Below are positions 9,651-20,201 of a stretch of DNA of 64,000 bases, in pieces. Source of the DNA: Corynebacterium epidermidicanis (GTDB lineage: Bacteria > Actinomycetota > Actinomycetes > Mycobacteriales > Mycobacteriaceae); contig NZ_CP011541.1 in the NCBI RefSeq assembly GCF_001021025.1, forward strand, positions 1,054,001-1,118,000. The letters are read 5' to 3'. Numbering within the stretch: position 1 is the stretch's first letter; the number at the start of each line of letters is the position of its first letter. A model generated the notes under the pieces. That model was not told where the DNA came from. It worked only from the letters and a program-made list of their open reading frames with translations, and ran no database searches. The translations under genes and the position numbers were made by a program.

Positions 9651-10070
9651 ATGGCAAGAGAAAACCTTTATGTTTTGATGAAGGTTAATGGCGAAGTTGG
9701 GAAAAGAAACTCCTGCGATCTCCTCTTGACGACGAAAAACCTCGAAAAGCTCACCTTATTGGAAGATAATCGAGAGTTGGTGGCAAGTTTTCGGCTCGCT
9801 TCAGAAACCGTAGGATTGTTTCGGCGAAGGGGTGCTGGACTAGAGGATACAGGTGCCGTTTATATGTTGGTTCCGAATCTGAGATCGGAAACGTATACGT
9901 TCACGCCTACAGATGAATGCTACGTCTCTCTGGCCTTTTGTGACAGAAAGGATGCCGAGCTCTATAGCGCACAACGCGGGGAACGACCAAATTGCGACCT
10001 TCGCGTACTTAATTTGTGGGACGGTTGGATCAATCCGAACTATCCTCAACTCCGAGACCTAATGGGCTAA
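9651..10070 (+). CDS. Unknown 139-residue protein downstream of the LGFP exoprotein
   Basis: The frame from ATG 9651 starts one base after the LGFP stop and encodes a soluble protein (MARENLYVLMKVNGEVGK) with four cysteines (NSC, DEC, AFC, NC) and a C-terminal LWDGWINPNYPQL segment. Base composition is AT-rich like the end of the upstream gene and unlike the flanking housekeeping genes, so both probably arrived together. The frame is open further upstream: ATG 9480 would add a hydrophobic N-terminus (GIFSFFVWIILV) within the LGFP gene. I recognise no family. A partner or immunity role to the upstream tail is a guess from position only. Confidence 0.6.
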   Translation: MARENLYVLMKVNGEVGKRNSCDLLLTTKNLEKLTLLEDNRELVASFRLASETVGLFRRRGAGLEDTGAVYMLVPNLRSETYTFTPTDECYVSLAFCDRKDAELYSAQRGERPNCDLRVLNLWDGWINPNYPQLRDLMG

Positions 10071-10094
10071 CTCCCCTGATACCTCAACAAGATC

Positions 10095-10123
10095 AGGTCC
10101 TTGGGCACTGTGCCCAAGGACCT
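10095..10123. terminator. Perfect hairpin after the exoprotein cassette
   Basis: AGGTCCTTGGGCA pairs perfectly over 13 bp with TGCCCAAGGACCT around loop CTG. It lies 24 bases after the unknown gene and before convergent glgB. No T-run is present, but a second hairpin follows. Confidence 0.65.
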
Positions 10124-10132
10124 AGGAACAAT

Positions 10133-10158
10133 GGATCTCTCAAAGTCTATTGAGATCC
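10133..10158. terminator. Second hairpin between cassette and glgB
   Basis: GGATCTC pairs with GAGATCC around a 12-base loop, with TATTCTT on the right. Together with the preceding hairpin it separates the convergent transcripts. Confidence 0.55.
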
Positions 10159-10169
10159 TATTCTTCGAA

Positions 10170-12347
10170 TTACTCTTCCTCCAACCGGTACCACTGCGCA
10201 GACATCGCAGGGATGTGCAGGTTTACGCGGTGGGAGTAGCCGTCCCAGCCTGCATCTTCTGCGAATACGGTGCCAGGCAGATCGTTTCCAGCACCTTCGT
10301 ACACGGCATCGTCGGTATTCAGTACCCGCACCCACTTGCCGCCACCTGGCACGCCCAAGGTGTAGTGCGGCTGGGAGGTGCCGCCGAAGTTGAATACGCA
10401 CAGGTAGCGTGAGCCATCTTCGCCGTAGCGATGGAACGCCAGGATGTTGTTGTTCGCATCGTCGGCCTTGGCCCAGGAGAAGCCCTCTGGTTGATTGTCC
10501 TGCGAGTATAGGGCGGGGGAGTCCTGGTACACCAGGTTCAAGTCGCGCACGAGGCGGTGGACACCGCGGTGGTACTCGGACTCCCAACCGTCGAATTCGT
10601 GCCAGTCGAGGGAGTGTTCTTCGGTCCACTCGCGGGATTGGGCGAAATCCTGGCCTTGGAACAGTAGATTCTTGCCAGGGTGGGCCCACATGTAGGCGAA
10701 CAAGGTGCGCACGCCGGCGGCTTTGTTCCAGGTGTCGCCTGGCATGCGGGTCCACAGCGTGCCCTTGCCGTGGACAACTTCGTCGTGGGAGATCGGCAGA
10801 ATGAACTTCTCGGAGTACTGGTAGACCATCGAGAAGGTGATGTCGTTGTGGTGGTAGCTGCGGTGGATGGGATCGAGGGAGAAGTACTCCAGGGTGTCGT
10901 TCATCCAGCCCATGTTCCACTTCAAAGTAAAGCCCAGGCCGCCCGTGGAGGTCGGTGCCGTAACGCCTGGCCACGAGGTAGATTCCTCGGCGACGGTTAC
11001 CACGCCAGGGTGGAGTTTGTGCACGGTGGCGTTCATCTCCTGGAGGAATTGAACCGCTTCGAGGTTTTCGCGGCCACCGTACTGGTTCGGGGCCCACTCG
11101 CCTTCGTTACGGGAGTAGTCGAGGTAGAGCATGGACGCGACGGCGTCGACACGCAGGCCATCGATGTGGAATTCTTCCAACCAGTAGAGGGCGTTGGCTA
11201 CGAGGAAGTTGCGTACTTCAGCGCGACCGAAATCAAAGACGTAGGTGCCCCAGTCTTTCTGTTCGCCGCGTCGCCAGTCCGGATGTTCGTAGAGGGGACG
11301 GCCGTCGAAACGCGCTAGTGCCCAGTCGTCTTTCGGGAAGTGCGCGGGTACCCAGTCAATCAGCACACCGATGCCACGCTCGTGGCAGGCGTTGACGAGC
11401 GCGCGCAGTTGGTCTGGGGTGCCCCAGCGCGACGACGCCGCGTAGTAGCCCGACACCTGGTAGCCCCAGGACCCACCGAAGGGGTGCTCGGACACTGGCA
11501 TGAACTCAACGTGGGTAAAGCCTTGGTCGGCAACATAGGTGACCAGGTCGGTGGCTAGTTGCTCGTAGTCCATGCCCTCTTTCCAGGAGCCGAGGTGCAC
11601 TTCGTAGATGCTCATCGGGGCGTTGGTGGCATCGATTTCGGCGCGGCGGGCAAGCCAAGTGTCGTCGGTCCAGGTGAAGTCGGACTCGCCCACCACGATG
11701 GAGCCGGTAGCAGGAGGTAGCTCCGCGCGACGAGCCAGCGGGTCGGCCTTGTCGCGACGCTGTCCTTCTGGCGTCTGGACTGCGTATTTGTACACGGTGC
11801 CCGCATCCACACCCGGGATGAAGACTTCCCACACACCGGTGGAACCCAAGGCGCGCATGGGGTGCTGGCTAGCGTTCCATCCGTTGAAATCGCCCACCAC
11901 CGCGCAGCCAATTGCGTTCGGTGCCCAGACAGCGAACGAGGTTCCGGAGACTTCGCCTAGCTCAGTGGTGTAGCTGCGCACGTGGGAGCCCAACACTTTC
12001 CACAGCTGCTCGTGGCGGCCCTCCGAGATGAGATGCAGGTCCGTCTCGCCCAAGGTTGGCAAGAAAGCGTAGCCATCGGCTAGTTCGGTTTGGTGGCCTC
12101 CGGGCCAGGTGATGCGCAGCCGGTAGTCGGTAGGCTCGGCGGATGTTAGGTGTGCTGCCCAGATATCCGAGCCGAGGGGCTGCATGGGGTGGGCGGTGCC
12201 GTCGATAAGCAGCTCAACCTGTTCGGCCCCGATCTGGCGGGTGCGCACCACCGCGCCATCTTCGGTGGCATGCCAGCCGTAGTGGCCGTGTGGGTCGTGA
12301 TGCTGGCAGTGCAGCAATCGGGTGAGGTCGGCTTCGTTGATGTGCAT
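10170..12347 (-). CDS. glgB: 1,4-alpha-glucan branching enzyme
   Basis: GlgB introduces alpha-1,6 branches into glycogen or capsular alpha-glucan in the cytoplasm. The 725-residue protein has an N-terminal carbohydrate-binding part, the linker [11 protein letters not shown], and the GH13 catalytic barrel with nucleophile region [18 protein letters not shown], acid region [13 protein letters not shown] and [15 protein letters not shown]. Its C-terminal beta domain ends YRLEEE. The frame is open 62 codons further upstream, into glgE, but [14 protein letters not shown] at 12347 is the family start. It lies 19 bases after glgE on the same strand and is surely in one operon with it, as in the Rv1326c-Rv1327c pair. 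Confidence 0.96.
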   Translation of the reverse strand: MHINEADLTRLLHCQHHDPHGHYGWHATEDGAVVRTRQIGAEQVELLIDGTAHPMQPLGSDIWAAHLTSAEPTDYRLRITWPGGHQTELADGYAFLPTLGETDLHLISEGRHEQLWKVLGSHVRSYTTELGEVSGTSFAVWAPNAIGCAVVGDFNGWNASQHPMRALGSTGVWEVFIPGVDAGTVYKYAVQTPEGQRRDKADPLARRAELPPATGSIVVGESDFTWTDDTWLARRAEIDATNAPMSIYEVHLGSWKEGMDYEQLATDLVTYVADQGFTHVEFMPVSEHPFGGSWGYQVSGYYAASSRWGTPDQLRALVNACHERGIGVLIDWVPAHFPKDDWALARFDGRPLYEHPDWRRGEQKDWGTYVFDFGRAEVRNFLVANALYWLEEFHIDGLRVDAVASMLYLDYSRNEGEWAPNQYGGRENLEAVQFLQEMNATVHKLHPGVVTVAEESTSWPGVTAPTSTGGLGFTLKWNMGWMNDTLEYFSLDPIHRSYHHNDITFSMVYQYSEKFILPISHDEVVHGKGTLWTRMPGDTWNKAAGVRTLFAYMWAHPGKNLLFQGQDFAQSREWTEEHSLDWHEFDGWESEYHRGVHRLVRDLNLVYQDSPALYSQDNQPEGFSWAKADDANNNILAFHRYGEDGSRYLCVFNFGGTSQPHYTLGVPGGGKWVRVLNTDDAVYEGAGNDLPGTVFAEDAGWDGYSHRVNLHIPAMSAQWYRLEEE

Positions 12348-12366
12348 GAAGAATCCTTGTGGTTGA

Positions 12367-14376
12367 TTATGCGCGGTAGGTATCGACAGCTCGCCAAGCA
12401 AGTGCTTCGCGACGATCCTCGGCGACATCAGGCAGCACGAAGACGTGGGCGACATCGCGCCACGGCTGCAGGCGGACAAAGTTGTCGTCGGTCCAGGTGT
12501 AGCTTTCACCGGTGATCTGGTCACGCACTTCAAAGACCTGGCCTGGGGTCAAGCCGACCTGGGCCATGTCAAGATGAAGTGTGGCGGCTTGTTCATTTGT
12601 AGGATCCAGGTTAATCACGACCAACACGGTGTTGCCAGTGAGCGGATCGACCTTGGAGTAGGCGAGCATGTGATCGTTGTCAATGCGGTGGAAGTGGATC
12701 GAGCGCAACTGCTGCAACGCTGGTTGCTCGCGACGGATCTTATTGAGCGTGGTCAAGAACGGTTCTAGGGAGTCACCGCGACGCAGTGCTGCCTCGAAAT
12801 CCCGTGGGCGTAGCTCGTACTTTTCGGAGTCGAGGTATTCCTCGGATCCTTCCTTAACTGCCTGGGATTCGTAAAGTTCGTATCCCGAGTAGACGCCCCA
12901 CAGCGGAGACATGGTGGCGGCCAGGACCGCACGGATGGCGAACATGGCTCGACCGCCGTGCTGCAAGGATGCGTGCAAGATGTCCGGGGTGTTGACGAAC
13001 AAGTTCGGGCGGGACACGTCAGCCATGTCGGCAATTTCGGTGGCAAACTCCGTCAGCTCTTGCTTGGAGGTCTGCCAGGTGAAATACGTGTAGGACTGGG
13101 AGAAACCAGCCTTGGCCAGGCCATATAGGCGTGGGCGTCGGGTAAACGCCTCGGCTAAGAAAATCACTTCAGGATGCACCTGGTGCACTTCGTCGATGAG
13201 CCACGCCCAGAAGTTGGTGGGCTTGGTGTGCGGGTTGTCCACACGGAAGGTGGTTACCCCGCGCGAAATCCAGAACATGACCACGCGCTTGATCTCGGCG
13301 TAGATCCCGGTTGCGTCGTTATCGAAGTTCAGTGGGTAGATGTCCTGGTACTTCTTCGGTGGGTTTTCGGCGTAGGCGATGGTGCCGTCGGGAAGGACAG
13401 TGAACCACTCGGGGTGCTTGGCTGCCCATGGGTGGTCCGGGGCGCACTGCAAAGCGAGATCCAAGGCGACTTCCAGGCCCAACTCAGTTGCCCGCGCGAT
13501 CAGTCGGTCAAAGTCGTGCAGCGTGCCGAGCGCTGGGTGAACAGCGTCGTGCCCACCGTCTTTGGAGCCAATCGCCCACGGCGAGCCGACGTCGGTGGCC
13601 TCTGGGGTGAGAGTGTTGTTGCGGCCTTTGCGGTTGATTTCGCCAATTGGGTGGATTGGCGGGAAGTACACCGTGTCAAAGCCCATGCGCGCGACGCGGT
13701 CCAAGGCCGCCATCGTAGTAGCAAACGTGCCGTGGATGGGCTCGCCGGCGGAGTTCCAGCCGCCCGTAGAACGCGGAAATAGCTCATACCAGGAGCTGAC
13801 CAGCGCCTTACGGCGCTCCACCTTCACTACATGTTCTTCGCCTTCGGTTAGCAGTTCCTGGAGCGGATGCACGGCGAGCAGGGCGCTTACCTCCCGGCTG
13901 AATGCCGGCGCCACCATAGCTCGTGGATCGAAGCCGGTGCGCAAGCCGGAGGCGACCGAACGGAGCAGTTCGGCATTGGAGGCGTCGACAAGCCCGGCGG
14001 CACGCGTGAACAACTGGGCACCGATCTCGAGGTCATTGGCTAATTCCGCGATGGACTGCCCGGCTTCGATCTTCGCGGTGACGTTGTGCTTCCAGGTGGC
14101 AATCGGATCGCTCCAGACATCGACTCGGAAGGTCCAATCGCCGACTTCGTCTGGCACGAAGGTGGCGTTGACCTGGTCGGGGTCCAGCGGGGAGCGAGTC
14201 ATGATGGTCGCCGTCGCCCCGGACGGGCCGGTGACGTTGAGGGTAGCGGAGATAGCATCATGGCCTTCTCGCCACGCCAGCGCGAACACTGGCACGACTT
14301 CCCCAACCACAGCTTTCGTAGCTACATTTCCGGAAATTGCGGGGCGAACATCATCCAAACCAAGGCGGGAAGTCAC
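12367..14376 (-). CDS. glgE: Alpha-1,4-glucan:maltose-1-phosphate maltosyltransferase
   Basis: GlgE extends alpha-glucans with maltose units from maltose-1-phosphate. The protein shows the family N-terminus [13 protein letters not shown], the GH13 barrel segment [18 protein letters not shown], the nucleophile segment [16 protein letters not shown], the acid segment [17 protein letters not shown] stretch and [15 protein letters not shown]. The open frame extends to 14631, but the residues before VTSRLG look like the reverse of the neighbouring ABC gene. I choose GTG 14376 (669 residues); GTG 14388 is four codons longer and equally in frame. It is divergent from the ABC ATPase gene with about 60 bases between starts. 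Confidence 0.94.
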   Translation of the reverse strand: MTSRLGLDDVRPAISGNVATKAVVGEVVPVFALAWREGHDAISATLNVTGPSGATATIMTRSPLDPDQVNATFVPDEVGDWTFRVDVWSDPIATWKHNVTAKIEAGQSIAELANDLEIGAQLFTRAAGLVDASNAELLRSVASGLRTGFDPRAMVAPAFSREVSALLAVHPLQELLTEGEEHVVKVERRKALVSSWYELFPRSTGGWNSAGEPIHGTFATTMAALDRVARMGFDTVYFPPIHPIGEINRKGRNNTLTPEATDVGSPWAIGSKDGGHDAVHPALGTLHDFDRLIARATELGLEVALDLALQCAPDHPWAAKHPEWFTVLPDGTIAYAENPPKKYQDIYPLNFDNDATGIYAEIKRVVMFWISRGVTTFRVDNPHTKPTNFWAWLIDEVHQVHPEVIFLAEAFTRRPRLYGLAKAGFSQSYTYFTWQTSKQELTEFATEIADMADVSRPNLFVNTPDILHASLQHGGRAMFAIRAVLAATMSPLWGVYSGYELYESQAVKEGSEEYLDSEKYELRPRDFEAALRRGDSLEPFLTTLNKIRREQPALQQLRSIHFHRIDNDHMLAYSKVDPLTGNTVLVVINLDPTNEQAATLHLDMAQVGLTPGQVFEVRDQITGESYTWTDDNFVRLQPWRDVAHVFVLPDVAEDRREALAWRAVDTYRA

Positions 14377-14437
14377 AATTACGCTCACTTTCAATGCGGT
14401 TATTGATACATTCGTCTTTTCCCACAGTAGGTGAGCC

Positions 14438-15304
14438 ATGTCGATTCCACACGGCAACCGGATTGTGATCCATGATGGGGTAGTGAACGATTTCAACGCC
14501 GACGCAGTCATTGATTTTTCCGACGTCACCTTCATTCGCCAAGGTCGCACGCTCCTTGGTCCGGTGACCTGGCAAGTAGAGCTCGATGAACGCTGGGTGA
14601 TTATCGGCCCGAACGGAGCAGGCAAAACCACCCTTATGCGGCTAGCCGCCGCCGAAGAATACCCAAGTGGGGGTGTGGCTCACCTCATGAGCGAGCGGGT
14701 GGGCAAGACCGACATGCGCGATCTACGGACCATGATCGGCGTGAGTTCCTCCGCAGTGGCAGCACGAATTCCGCAAGACGAAAAGGTGGAGGACCTTGTT
14801 GTCTCCGCAGCCTACGCCATCCTGGGGCGCTGGCGGGAAGAATACGATCAGCGGGACTTCGATCAAGCCATGGAGATCCTCGAACGCGTCGGCGCCCTGC
14901 ACCTGACGGACCGCACCTGGGGCACTCTCTCTGAAGGCGAACGCAAGCGCGTCCTCATCGCCCGCGCGCTCATGACCAACCCGGAGCTATTGCTGCTCGA
15001 CGAGCCCGGCGCGGGCCTTGACCTCGGTGGCCGCGAAGACTTGGTGGGCTACCTGGGCGAACTTGCTCTCGACCCTGACGCCCCGGCCATCGTGATGATT
15101 ACCCACCATGTTGAAGAAATCCCTTATGGCTTCACCCACGCGCTGTTGCTGGACGAGGGCAGCATCGTCGCCCAGGGCCTTATCGACGACGTGCTGACCA
15201 GTGAAAACCTGAGCAAGACTTTCCACCAGCCCATCGAACTGAGCCGCATTGATGGCCGATTCTTTGCGCGTCGAATCGTGCGGACGCATTCCCGTCGGGC
15301 CTAG
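14438..15304 (+). CDS. ABC transporter ATP-binding protein
   Basis: A 288-residue ATPase with Walker [10 protein letters not shown] (about residues 67-75), signature [10 protein letters not shown], Walker [13 protein letters not shown] and the H-loop MITHHVEEI. No membrane partner gene lies next to it. The ModF/YlmA-like pattern of solitary ATPases fits, so the transported substrate, if any, is unknown. The first 18 residues before [12 protein letters not shown] are not typical of the domain, so a later start is possible. It is divergently placed against glgE and followed by a NUDIX gene 30 bases downstream, an order I recall from other corynebacteria. Confidence 0.88.
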   Translation: MSIPHGNRIVIHDGVVNDFNADAVIDFSDVTFIRQGRTLLGPVTWQVELDERWVIIGPNGAGKTTLMRLAAAEEYPSGGVAHLMSERVGKTDMRDLRTMIGVSSSAVAARIPQDEKVEDLVVSAAYAILGRWREEYDQRDFDQAMEILERVGALHLTDRTWGTLSEGERKRVLIARALMTNPELLLLDEPGAGLDLGGREDLVGYLGELALDPDAPAIVMITHHVEEIPYGFTHALLLDEGSIVAQGLIDDVLTSENLSKTFHQPIELSRIDGRFFARRIVRTHSRRA

Positions 15305-15334
15305 CTCTGGCAGATTTCACCTAGAGTTGAACTC

Positions 15335-16102
15335 ATGATTACTGGAGTTAATGGCGCGCGGCTGGCCGCCACCGTTCTCCTCGTGCGAGATACCCCGCTG
15401 GGGCTGGAAGTGTACGTGCAGGAGCGGGTGTCGGAAATGCCCACGTTCCCCAATACGACGGTGTTTCCCGGCGGAGGTGTCGACGAAAGAGACCTCGGGG
15501 ACTCCGCAGGTATTGACACTGCTCGGTGGTCCAAACAACTCGGCATGCCACCCGAGATCGCGCACGGCATCGTGATGGCCGCAGTTCGAGAGGTCTTTGA
15601 AGAAACAGGCGTGCTCCTGGCCCGAGACCGCGAGGGGCTAATGGTTGAGTGCACCCGTGCGTTCGACCAGGAACGTCAGGCCCTGGAATCAAAGGCCCTG
15701 TCCTTTTCGGAATTCCTCAAGCGCCACGAATTCACGCTGGCCCCGGAACTATTGCGTCCCTTTGCGCGCTGGGTTGGTCCTGAAGGCGCCGAGGTACAGT
15801 TCGATGCTTTTTCATTCGTGGCCCAACTACCACCTGGTCAGTCGTGCCAGGGAGACACTCGGGAGGCAAGCTCCACGGGGTGGTTTGCACCCTCGGTGTT
15901 GCTCGGCGGTTGGCGCACCGGGTTGTTGCGCTTGGTAGTGCCCACCTGGGCGCAGCTGAAGGTCTTGTCGATGTACTCCAGCGTGGCTGAGCTAAATAAC
16001 CTGCTACAAGATCCAGACATGACCCCGATTATCGGTGACCCGCGGGACAACCCGTGGTTTAACGAGTACTTTTCCCACATTGACCACCCGGAGCGGTTTT
16101 GA
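15335..16102 (+). CDS. NUDIX hydrolase family protein
   Basis: A 255-residue protein with a NUDIX fold in its first half: ARLAATVLLVRDTPLG, the TVFPGGGVDERD segment, and the NUDIX helix at about residues 86-98, where AAVREVFEETGVLL supplies the REVxEExG core. The spacing between the G of GGG and the helix is stretched by about 30 residues (including WSKQLGMPPEIAHG), as in the larger actinobacterial members of the family that resemble NUDT19/RNA-capping-type hydrolases. The substrate is unknown. The stop overlaps the next start (TTGA), so the gene is coupled to the methyltransferase gene downstream. Confidence 0.86.
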   Translation: MITGVNGARLAATVLLVRDTPLGLEVYVQERVSEMPTFPNTTVFPGGGVDERDLGDSAGIDTARWSKQLGMPPEIAHGIVMAAVREVFEETGVLLARDREGLMVECTRAFDQERQALESKALSFSEFLKRHEFTLAPELLRPFARWVGPEGAEVQFDAFSFVAQLPPGQSCQGDTREASSTGWFAPSVLLGGWRTGLLRLVVPTWAQLKVLSMYSSVAELNNLLQDPDMTPIIGDPRDNPWFNEYFSHIDHPERF

Positions 16103-17226
16103 GTTTCAGCGTTGCAGAGGTCCACTTCCTCCACAATCACCGTCAGGACATTGCCGAGGTGGGGGCGAACCTAAGCTTCCGGAAAGCCGACGCGATCAAA
16201 GACGCAGGTATAGTCCGCGCGGCGTTCGGCTCGATGGGGCGCGCGGTGATCGAATTGCTACAGGCCAGGCAGTCCGGCAAACTGCCGACCGACTGGTTGA
16301 TGGACCACGACTCAGCGCAACAGGCCACCCCGCTGCCGGTGGTGGCCCGACGGGCGCAGCGGATTGAGCAATTTCGTCCCGGCGCGCTGGTCCACGATGT
16401 CACGTGCTCTATCGGAACGGAAGCCACCGGCTTTTCTCGGTATATAGGTTCGGATTTGGACAAGTCCCGGGTCCTCATGGCGCACTATAACGTCGGCGTG
16501 CCGGTTTGTGTTGCTGATGCATTGCAGTCGCCGGTGTCAGCGGATGTCGTCATTGCCGATCCGGCGCGCCGGGCAGGTGGGCGCCGGATCGTATCACCGG
16601 ATCAGTTGTTGCCACCCTTGCCGAAGCTACTCGAGCTGCCAGGTGAACTGGCGGTGAAGTGTGCCCCCGGCTTGGACTTTAGCCAGTGGCACGGCCTGGT
16701 GAGTGTGGTGAGCGTGGCGGGTGGCGTGAAAGAGGCATGCTTATATACGCCGGGGTTGGCGGGGGCGGAGCGTCGAGAAGCAGTGGTGATCACTGACCGT
16801 GGGGTCGACGTGGTCACCGACCTGGAGCCGGGCGCGGAGCAGCTTGCCGACGTTGCCGGTCGCTATGTGATCGATCCGGATGGGGCGATCGTTCGGGCCG
16901 GTTTGGTTCGGCAATTCGCGGTCCGGGAAGGGCTGTGGATGCTGGATGAGCGGATCGCGTATCTGACTGGTGATCGGATCCCGGCGGGGTATTCTGGGTT
17001 CGAGATTGAAGAGATCGTGCCATTGAAGAAGCTGAAGGCTGCGTTGCAGGCTCGGGATTGTGGTTCGGTGGAGATATTGGTTCGTGGTGTGGATGCGGAT
17101 CCGGATGAAGTGCGCAGAAAATTGAAGCTGCGTGGCCGACGGCCGATGGCTGCGGTGTTGACGCGGATCGGGAGTCAAGGCGTGGCTTTGGTGTGTCAGG
17201 CCAGGCAACATGCCAATGAAAGTTAG
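16099..17226 (+). CDS. Class I SAM-dependent methyltransferase with THUMP-like domain
   Basis: A 375-residue protein. About residues 88-150 give the Rossmann SAM site: VHDVTCSIGTEATGFSRYIGSDLDKSRV, followed by ADALQSPVSADVVIADPARR, where DPARR is typical of this THUMP-like group. The C-terminal part (GRRPMAAVLTRIG) is the THUMP-like end. The target is probably RNA, but is not known. The start is TTG 16099, inside the TGA of the NUDIX gene, with the GGAG sequence six to nine bases upstream; this gives the full N-terminal helix FSVAEVHFLHNH. Contains a 12-of-13 match to the recurring GGCGTCGARAAGC word at 16769-16781. Confidence 0.85.
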   Translation: MSFSVAEVHFLHNHRQDIAEVGANLSFRKADAIKDAGIVRAAFGSMGRAVIELLQARQSGKLPTDWLMDHDSAQQATPLPVVARRAQRIEQFRPGALVHDVTCSIGTEATGFSRYIGSDLDKSRVLMAHYNVGVPVCVADALQSPVSADVVIADPARRAGGRRIVSPDQLLPPLPKLLELPGELAVKCAPGLDFSQWHGLVSVVSVAGGVKEACLYTPGLAGAERREAVVITDRGVDVVTDLEPGAEQLADVAGRYVIDPDGAIVRAGLVRQFAVREGLWMLDERIAYLTGDRIPAGYSGFEIEEIVPLKKLKAALQARDCGSVEILVRGVDADPDEVRRKLKLRGRRPMAAVLTRIGSQGVALVCQARQHANES

Positions 17227-17311
17227 TGTGTCCTTAGTTGTCTATTCTTTTTAGTTGAGTCGGTTCACAAAATGTATGATGACTGCAACGAGTCGAACGG
17301 AAGGTAATTCA

Positions 17312-18091
17312 ATGCCCGCAATTGTGGTCCTAGTAAAGCAGGTGCCGGACACCTGGTCTGAACGTACGCTGAATCCAGATTTCACACTGCATCGGGAAGG
17401 GGTAGACGAGGTCATTGATGAAATCAATGAGTTCGCCGTCGAACAAGCGTTGCGGATCCGGGAATCTGACCCGAACTACCAGGTGGTAGCACTCGCTGCC
17501 GGCCCAGAGCGCGCGCAGGAAGCCTTGCGCAAGGCGCTGGCAATGGGCGCAGATCAGGGAATTTTGTTGTCAGATCCGGCGCTGGCTGGATCTGATGTGC
17601 TGGGGACAGCGTGGGCGTTGCACAACGCGATTAACCTCGTCGAGGATGTTGCGCTGATCATCACCGGCGCGGCATCTTCGGATGGCTCGATGGGTGCCAT
17701 TCCGGCAGTTCTTTCGGAATACCGACAAATCCCAGCGCTGACTCACCTCAGCCAGCTCGCAATCAACGGCAACCAAGTCACCGGCGTGCGCGTGGTAGCC
17801 GAAGGTAGCTACGAGCTGCAGGCCACACTCCCAGCGATTGCTTCGGTCGGGGAGAAGGCGGATAAACCGCGCTTCCCTAACTTCAAGGGCATCATGGCGG
17901 CGAAGAAGGCCGAGATCCGCCAGCTCAGCCTCGCTGACATCGGAGTAGCTGCCGAACAGGTGGGACTCAATCATGCCGCCACAGCGGTTACTGCTGCGCA
18001 GCCCCGACCAGAACGCGAGGGCGGCGAACTAGTTTACGCCGACGGTGCCCAAGCGATCGTCGATTTCCTGGTCACCGAGAAGTTCATTTAA
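17312..18091 (+). CDS. etfB: Electron transfer flavoprotein subunit beta (FixA)
   Basis: EtfB pairs with EtfA to carry electrons from acyl-CoA and other dehydrogenases to the quinone pool. The 259-residue product starts MPAIVVLVKQVPDTWSERTL, then NEFAVEQALRIRES and the AMP-binding loop region (ALAMGADQGILL, ITGAASSDGSMGAIPAVLSEY). The frame is open to 17255, but ATG 17312 has GGAAGG seven bases upstream and matches the family start. A TATGAT -10 element sits at about 17274. etfA follows 30 bases downstream. Confidence 0.95.
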   Translation: MPAIVVLVKQVPDTWSERTLNPDFTLHREGVDEVIDEINEFAVEQALRIRESDPNYQVVALAAGPERAQEALRKALAMGADQGILLSDPALAGSDVLGTAWALHNAINLVEDVALIITGAASSDGSMGAIPAVLSEYRQIPALTHLSQLAINGNQVTGVRVVAEGSYELQATLPAIASVGEKADKPRFPNFKGIMAAKKAEIRQLSLADIGVAAEQVGLNHAATAVTAAQPRPEREGGELVYADGAQAIVDFLVTEKFI

Positions 18092-18121
18092 CCACCGCGC
18101 GGAAGAGAAGAAGGACAAATT

Positions 18122-19063
18122 ATGACGTACATTCTCGTAGAACATGCCGGTGGCGTGCTGGAACCCGTCACCGCTGAAGTGATCACTGCGGCTCGTGTAC
18201 TCGGTGAGGTTACCGCCGTGGTGGTAGCGCCAACCGAGCAGTCCGGGGTCTTCGACGCCGAGCTGGCGGCGCTGGGTGCAGCGACGATCATTCACGCCAC
18301 CTATGAGCAGTCCCGGATCATCATCCCGGCTGCGGATGCGTTATCGATGTTGGCTGCGGGCGCTCCTGCTCCTATCGTGTTGGCCGCGAGTGCTACCAAC
18401 AATGAGATTGCCGCCCGCCTCGCTGCGCGTTTGGCATCGGGCGTGCTCTGCAACGTGGTGGGGATCAACGAAGATCGCACCGCCACGATGAGCATTTTTG
18501 GCGACTCTATTGAGGTCAGCGCTGCTGTGGGTGGCGCTTCGCCGATCTACACGCTGCGCCCGGGATCGGTCGTCGCTACGCCGGCGCCGGCGGCCGGAGC
18601 CGTTAGTGAGTTGGCGTTGCCTGCAGCGGGTGCCATGGATGCGACCGTGGTTGGTTTTACCCCGGCGGTCAAGGGGGATCGTCCGGAATTGGCGCAGGCC
18701 AAGGTTGTCGTCTCTGGTGGTCGTGGAGTGGGTTCTGCCGAGGGCTTTACTACTCTAGTCGAGCCACTCGCGGATGCTTTGGGCGGCGCCGTCGGTGCGA
18801 CGCGCGATGTGGTTGATGATGGCTTCTACGACGGTGCCTACCAAGTGGGCCAAACCGGTGTGACTGTGAGCCCCGATCTGTACATTGCGCTGGGTATTTC
18901 CGGCGCCATTCAACACACCTCCGGTATGCAGACCTCCCGGAAGATCATCGCGGTAAACAACGATGAAGACGCGGCGATCTTCAAGATTGCCGACCTCGGC
19001 GTCGTCGGTGATGTCAACGAGATCGTCCCGGCGGTCCTGGCGGAAATCGCCAAGCGCAAGTAA
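18122..19063 (+). CDS. etfA: Electron transfer flavoprotein subunit alpha (FixB)
   Basis: The FAD-carrying alpha subunit, 313 residues. The C-terminal FAD domain is clear from about residue 190: [14 protein letters not shown], then [17 protein letters not shown] and [22 protein letters not shown]. The N-terminal half is a shortened alpha/beta domain. It lies in an operon with etfB, and its stop is immediately followed by the ATG of the cysteine desulfurase gene (TAAATG), so the three are probably translated from one message. A GAAGGACAAATT ribosome-binding region precedes the ATG. Confidence 0.95.
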   Translation: MTYILVEHAGGVLEPVTAEVITAARVLGEVTAVVVAPTEQSGVFDAELAALGAATIIHATYEQSRIIIPAADALSMLAAGAPAPIVLAASATNNEIAARLAARLASGVLCNVVGINEDRTATMSIFGDSIEVSAAVGGASPIYTLRPGSVVATPAPAAGAVSELALPAAGAMDATVVGFTPAVKGDRPELAQAKVVVSGGRGVGSAEGFTTLVEPLADALGGAVGATRDVVDDGFYDGAYQVGQTGVTVSPDLYIALGISGAIQHTSGMQTSRKIIAVNNDEDAAIFKIADLGVVGDVNEIVPAVLAEIAKRK

Positions 19064-20170
19064 ATGCTGTACCTCGATCACGCCGCCACCACGCCACTGC
19101 GCCCCGCCGCCCGCGAGGCGTGGCTGGAAGCCTCGGAACTACTGAACGCGGGCGGACAGTATGCGCTGGGCCGTCGTGCCCGCTCTGCATTGGACCAGGC
19201 GCGTGAAGACATCGCTGATTGCTTGGGCTGCGAACCCATCGAGGTAATCTTCACCGCTTCGGGCACCGAGGCAGATAACCTTGCGGTGCAAGGCTTATTT
19301 TTTGCCAGCTCGCACAACCGGATCCTAAGCTCGCCAATCGAACATCCGGCAGTAAAAGAAACCGTGTCTGCACTGGTAAAACACGGCGCCGAGGTAGAGT
19401 TCTTGCCGGTCTCCCACACCGGGCACGTCAGCGTGACAGCAGCTGTCGGGCAGCCGGCAGCTCTGGTGACCTGCATGTGGGCCAACAACGAAACCGGGGC
19501 GATTCAACCGATCGCCGAGCTTATCGACGCCGCCGGTGCGAACCCAGTGCATGTCGACGCAGTCCAAGCCGTCGGCCACATCCCAGTCGATTTTCACCAG
19601 GTCGGGGCCACGACCTTGGCCGCTAGCGCACACAAGTTTGGTGGGCCTCGTGGCGTGGGCTTGCTGCTGGCCCGACGGAGCCCGGCACTGACTCCGGTCC
19701 TGCATGGCGGGGGACAAGAACGCGGGATTCGCCCTGGCACGGTGGATGTGGCGGGCGCGGTTGCCACAGCGGTTGCGTTGAAGGAGGCGACGGCGGAGAT
19801 GGCGGCCGAACGGCGTCGACTAGCAGCGCTGCGCGATCAGCTGTGGGACGTGGTGCGACAGCTCCCGGATGTCACCTTGCATACCCATGAACCAGCGCTG
19901 CCTGGGCACCTGAACTTCACCGTTTCGGGGGCAGAGGGAGACAGCCTGATCATGCTGCTGGATTCGTTGCAGATTGCGGCATCGACTGGCTCGGCGTGCT
20001 CGAACGGGGTGAACCGTGCGTCGGAAGTTTTGCTGGCCATGGGGGTAAAAGAGCAGCAAGCACGTGGCGCGCTGCGGTTTAGCCTGGGCCGCACTACTGA
20101 GTCGGTGGCACAGCTAACTTCAGTGTTGGCTGATGTCGTGGCGCGGGCTCGAATCGCCGGAATGGCATAA
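19064..20170 (+). CDS. iscS: Cysteine desulfurase (NifS/IscS family)
   Basis: A pyridoxal-phosphate enzyme that takes sulfur from cysteine and passes it on as a persulfide, here most likely to MnmA for tRNA thiolation. The 368-residue product begins YLDHAATTPLRPAAREAW and has FTASGTEADNLAVQG, HVDAVQAVGHIPVDF, the PLP lysine in SAHKFGGPRGVG and the catalytic-loop cysteine in TGSACSNGV. The short loop before that cysteine is of the group I type. It follows etfA with no gap. The Rv3029c-Rv3024c order (etfB, etfA, iscS, mnmA) is kept, except that about 8 kb now separates it from mnmA. Confidence 0.93.
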   Translation: MLYLDHAATTPLRPAAREAWLEASELLNAGGQYALGRRARSALDQAREDIADCLGCEPIEVIFTASGTEADNLAVQGLFFASSHNRILSSPIEHPAVKETVSALVKHGAEVEFLPVSHTGHVSVTAAVGQPAALVTCMWANNETGAIQPIAELIDAAGANPVHVDAVQAVGHIPVDFHQVGATTLAASAHKFGGPRGVGLLLARRSPALTPVLHGGGQERGIRPGTVDVAGAVATAVALKEATAEMAAERRRLAALRDQLWDVVRQLPDVTLHTHEPALPGHLNFTVSGAEGDSLIMLLDSLQIAASTGSACSNGVNRASEVLLAMGVKEQQARGALRFSLGRTTESVAQLTSVLADVVARARIAGMA

Positions 20171-20201
20171 AGGCCACAGCGCGGGTGCTACTTTAAAAAG
20201 T

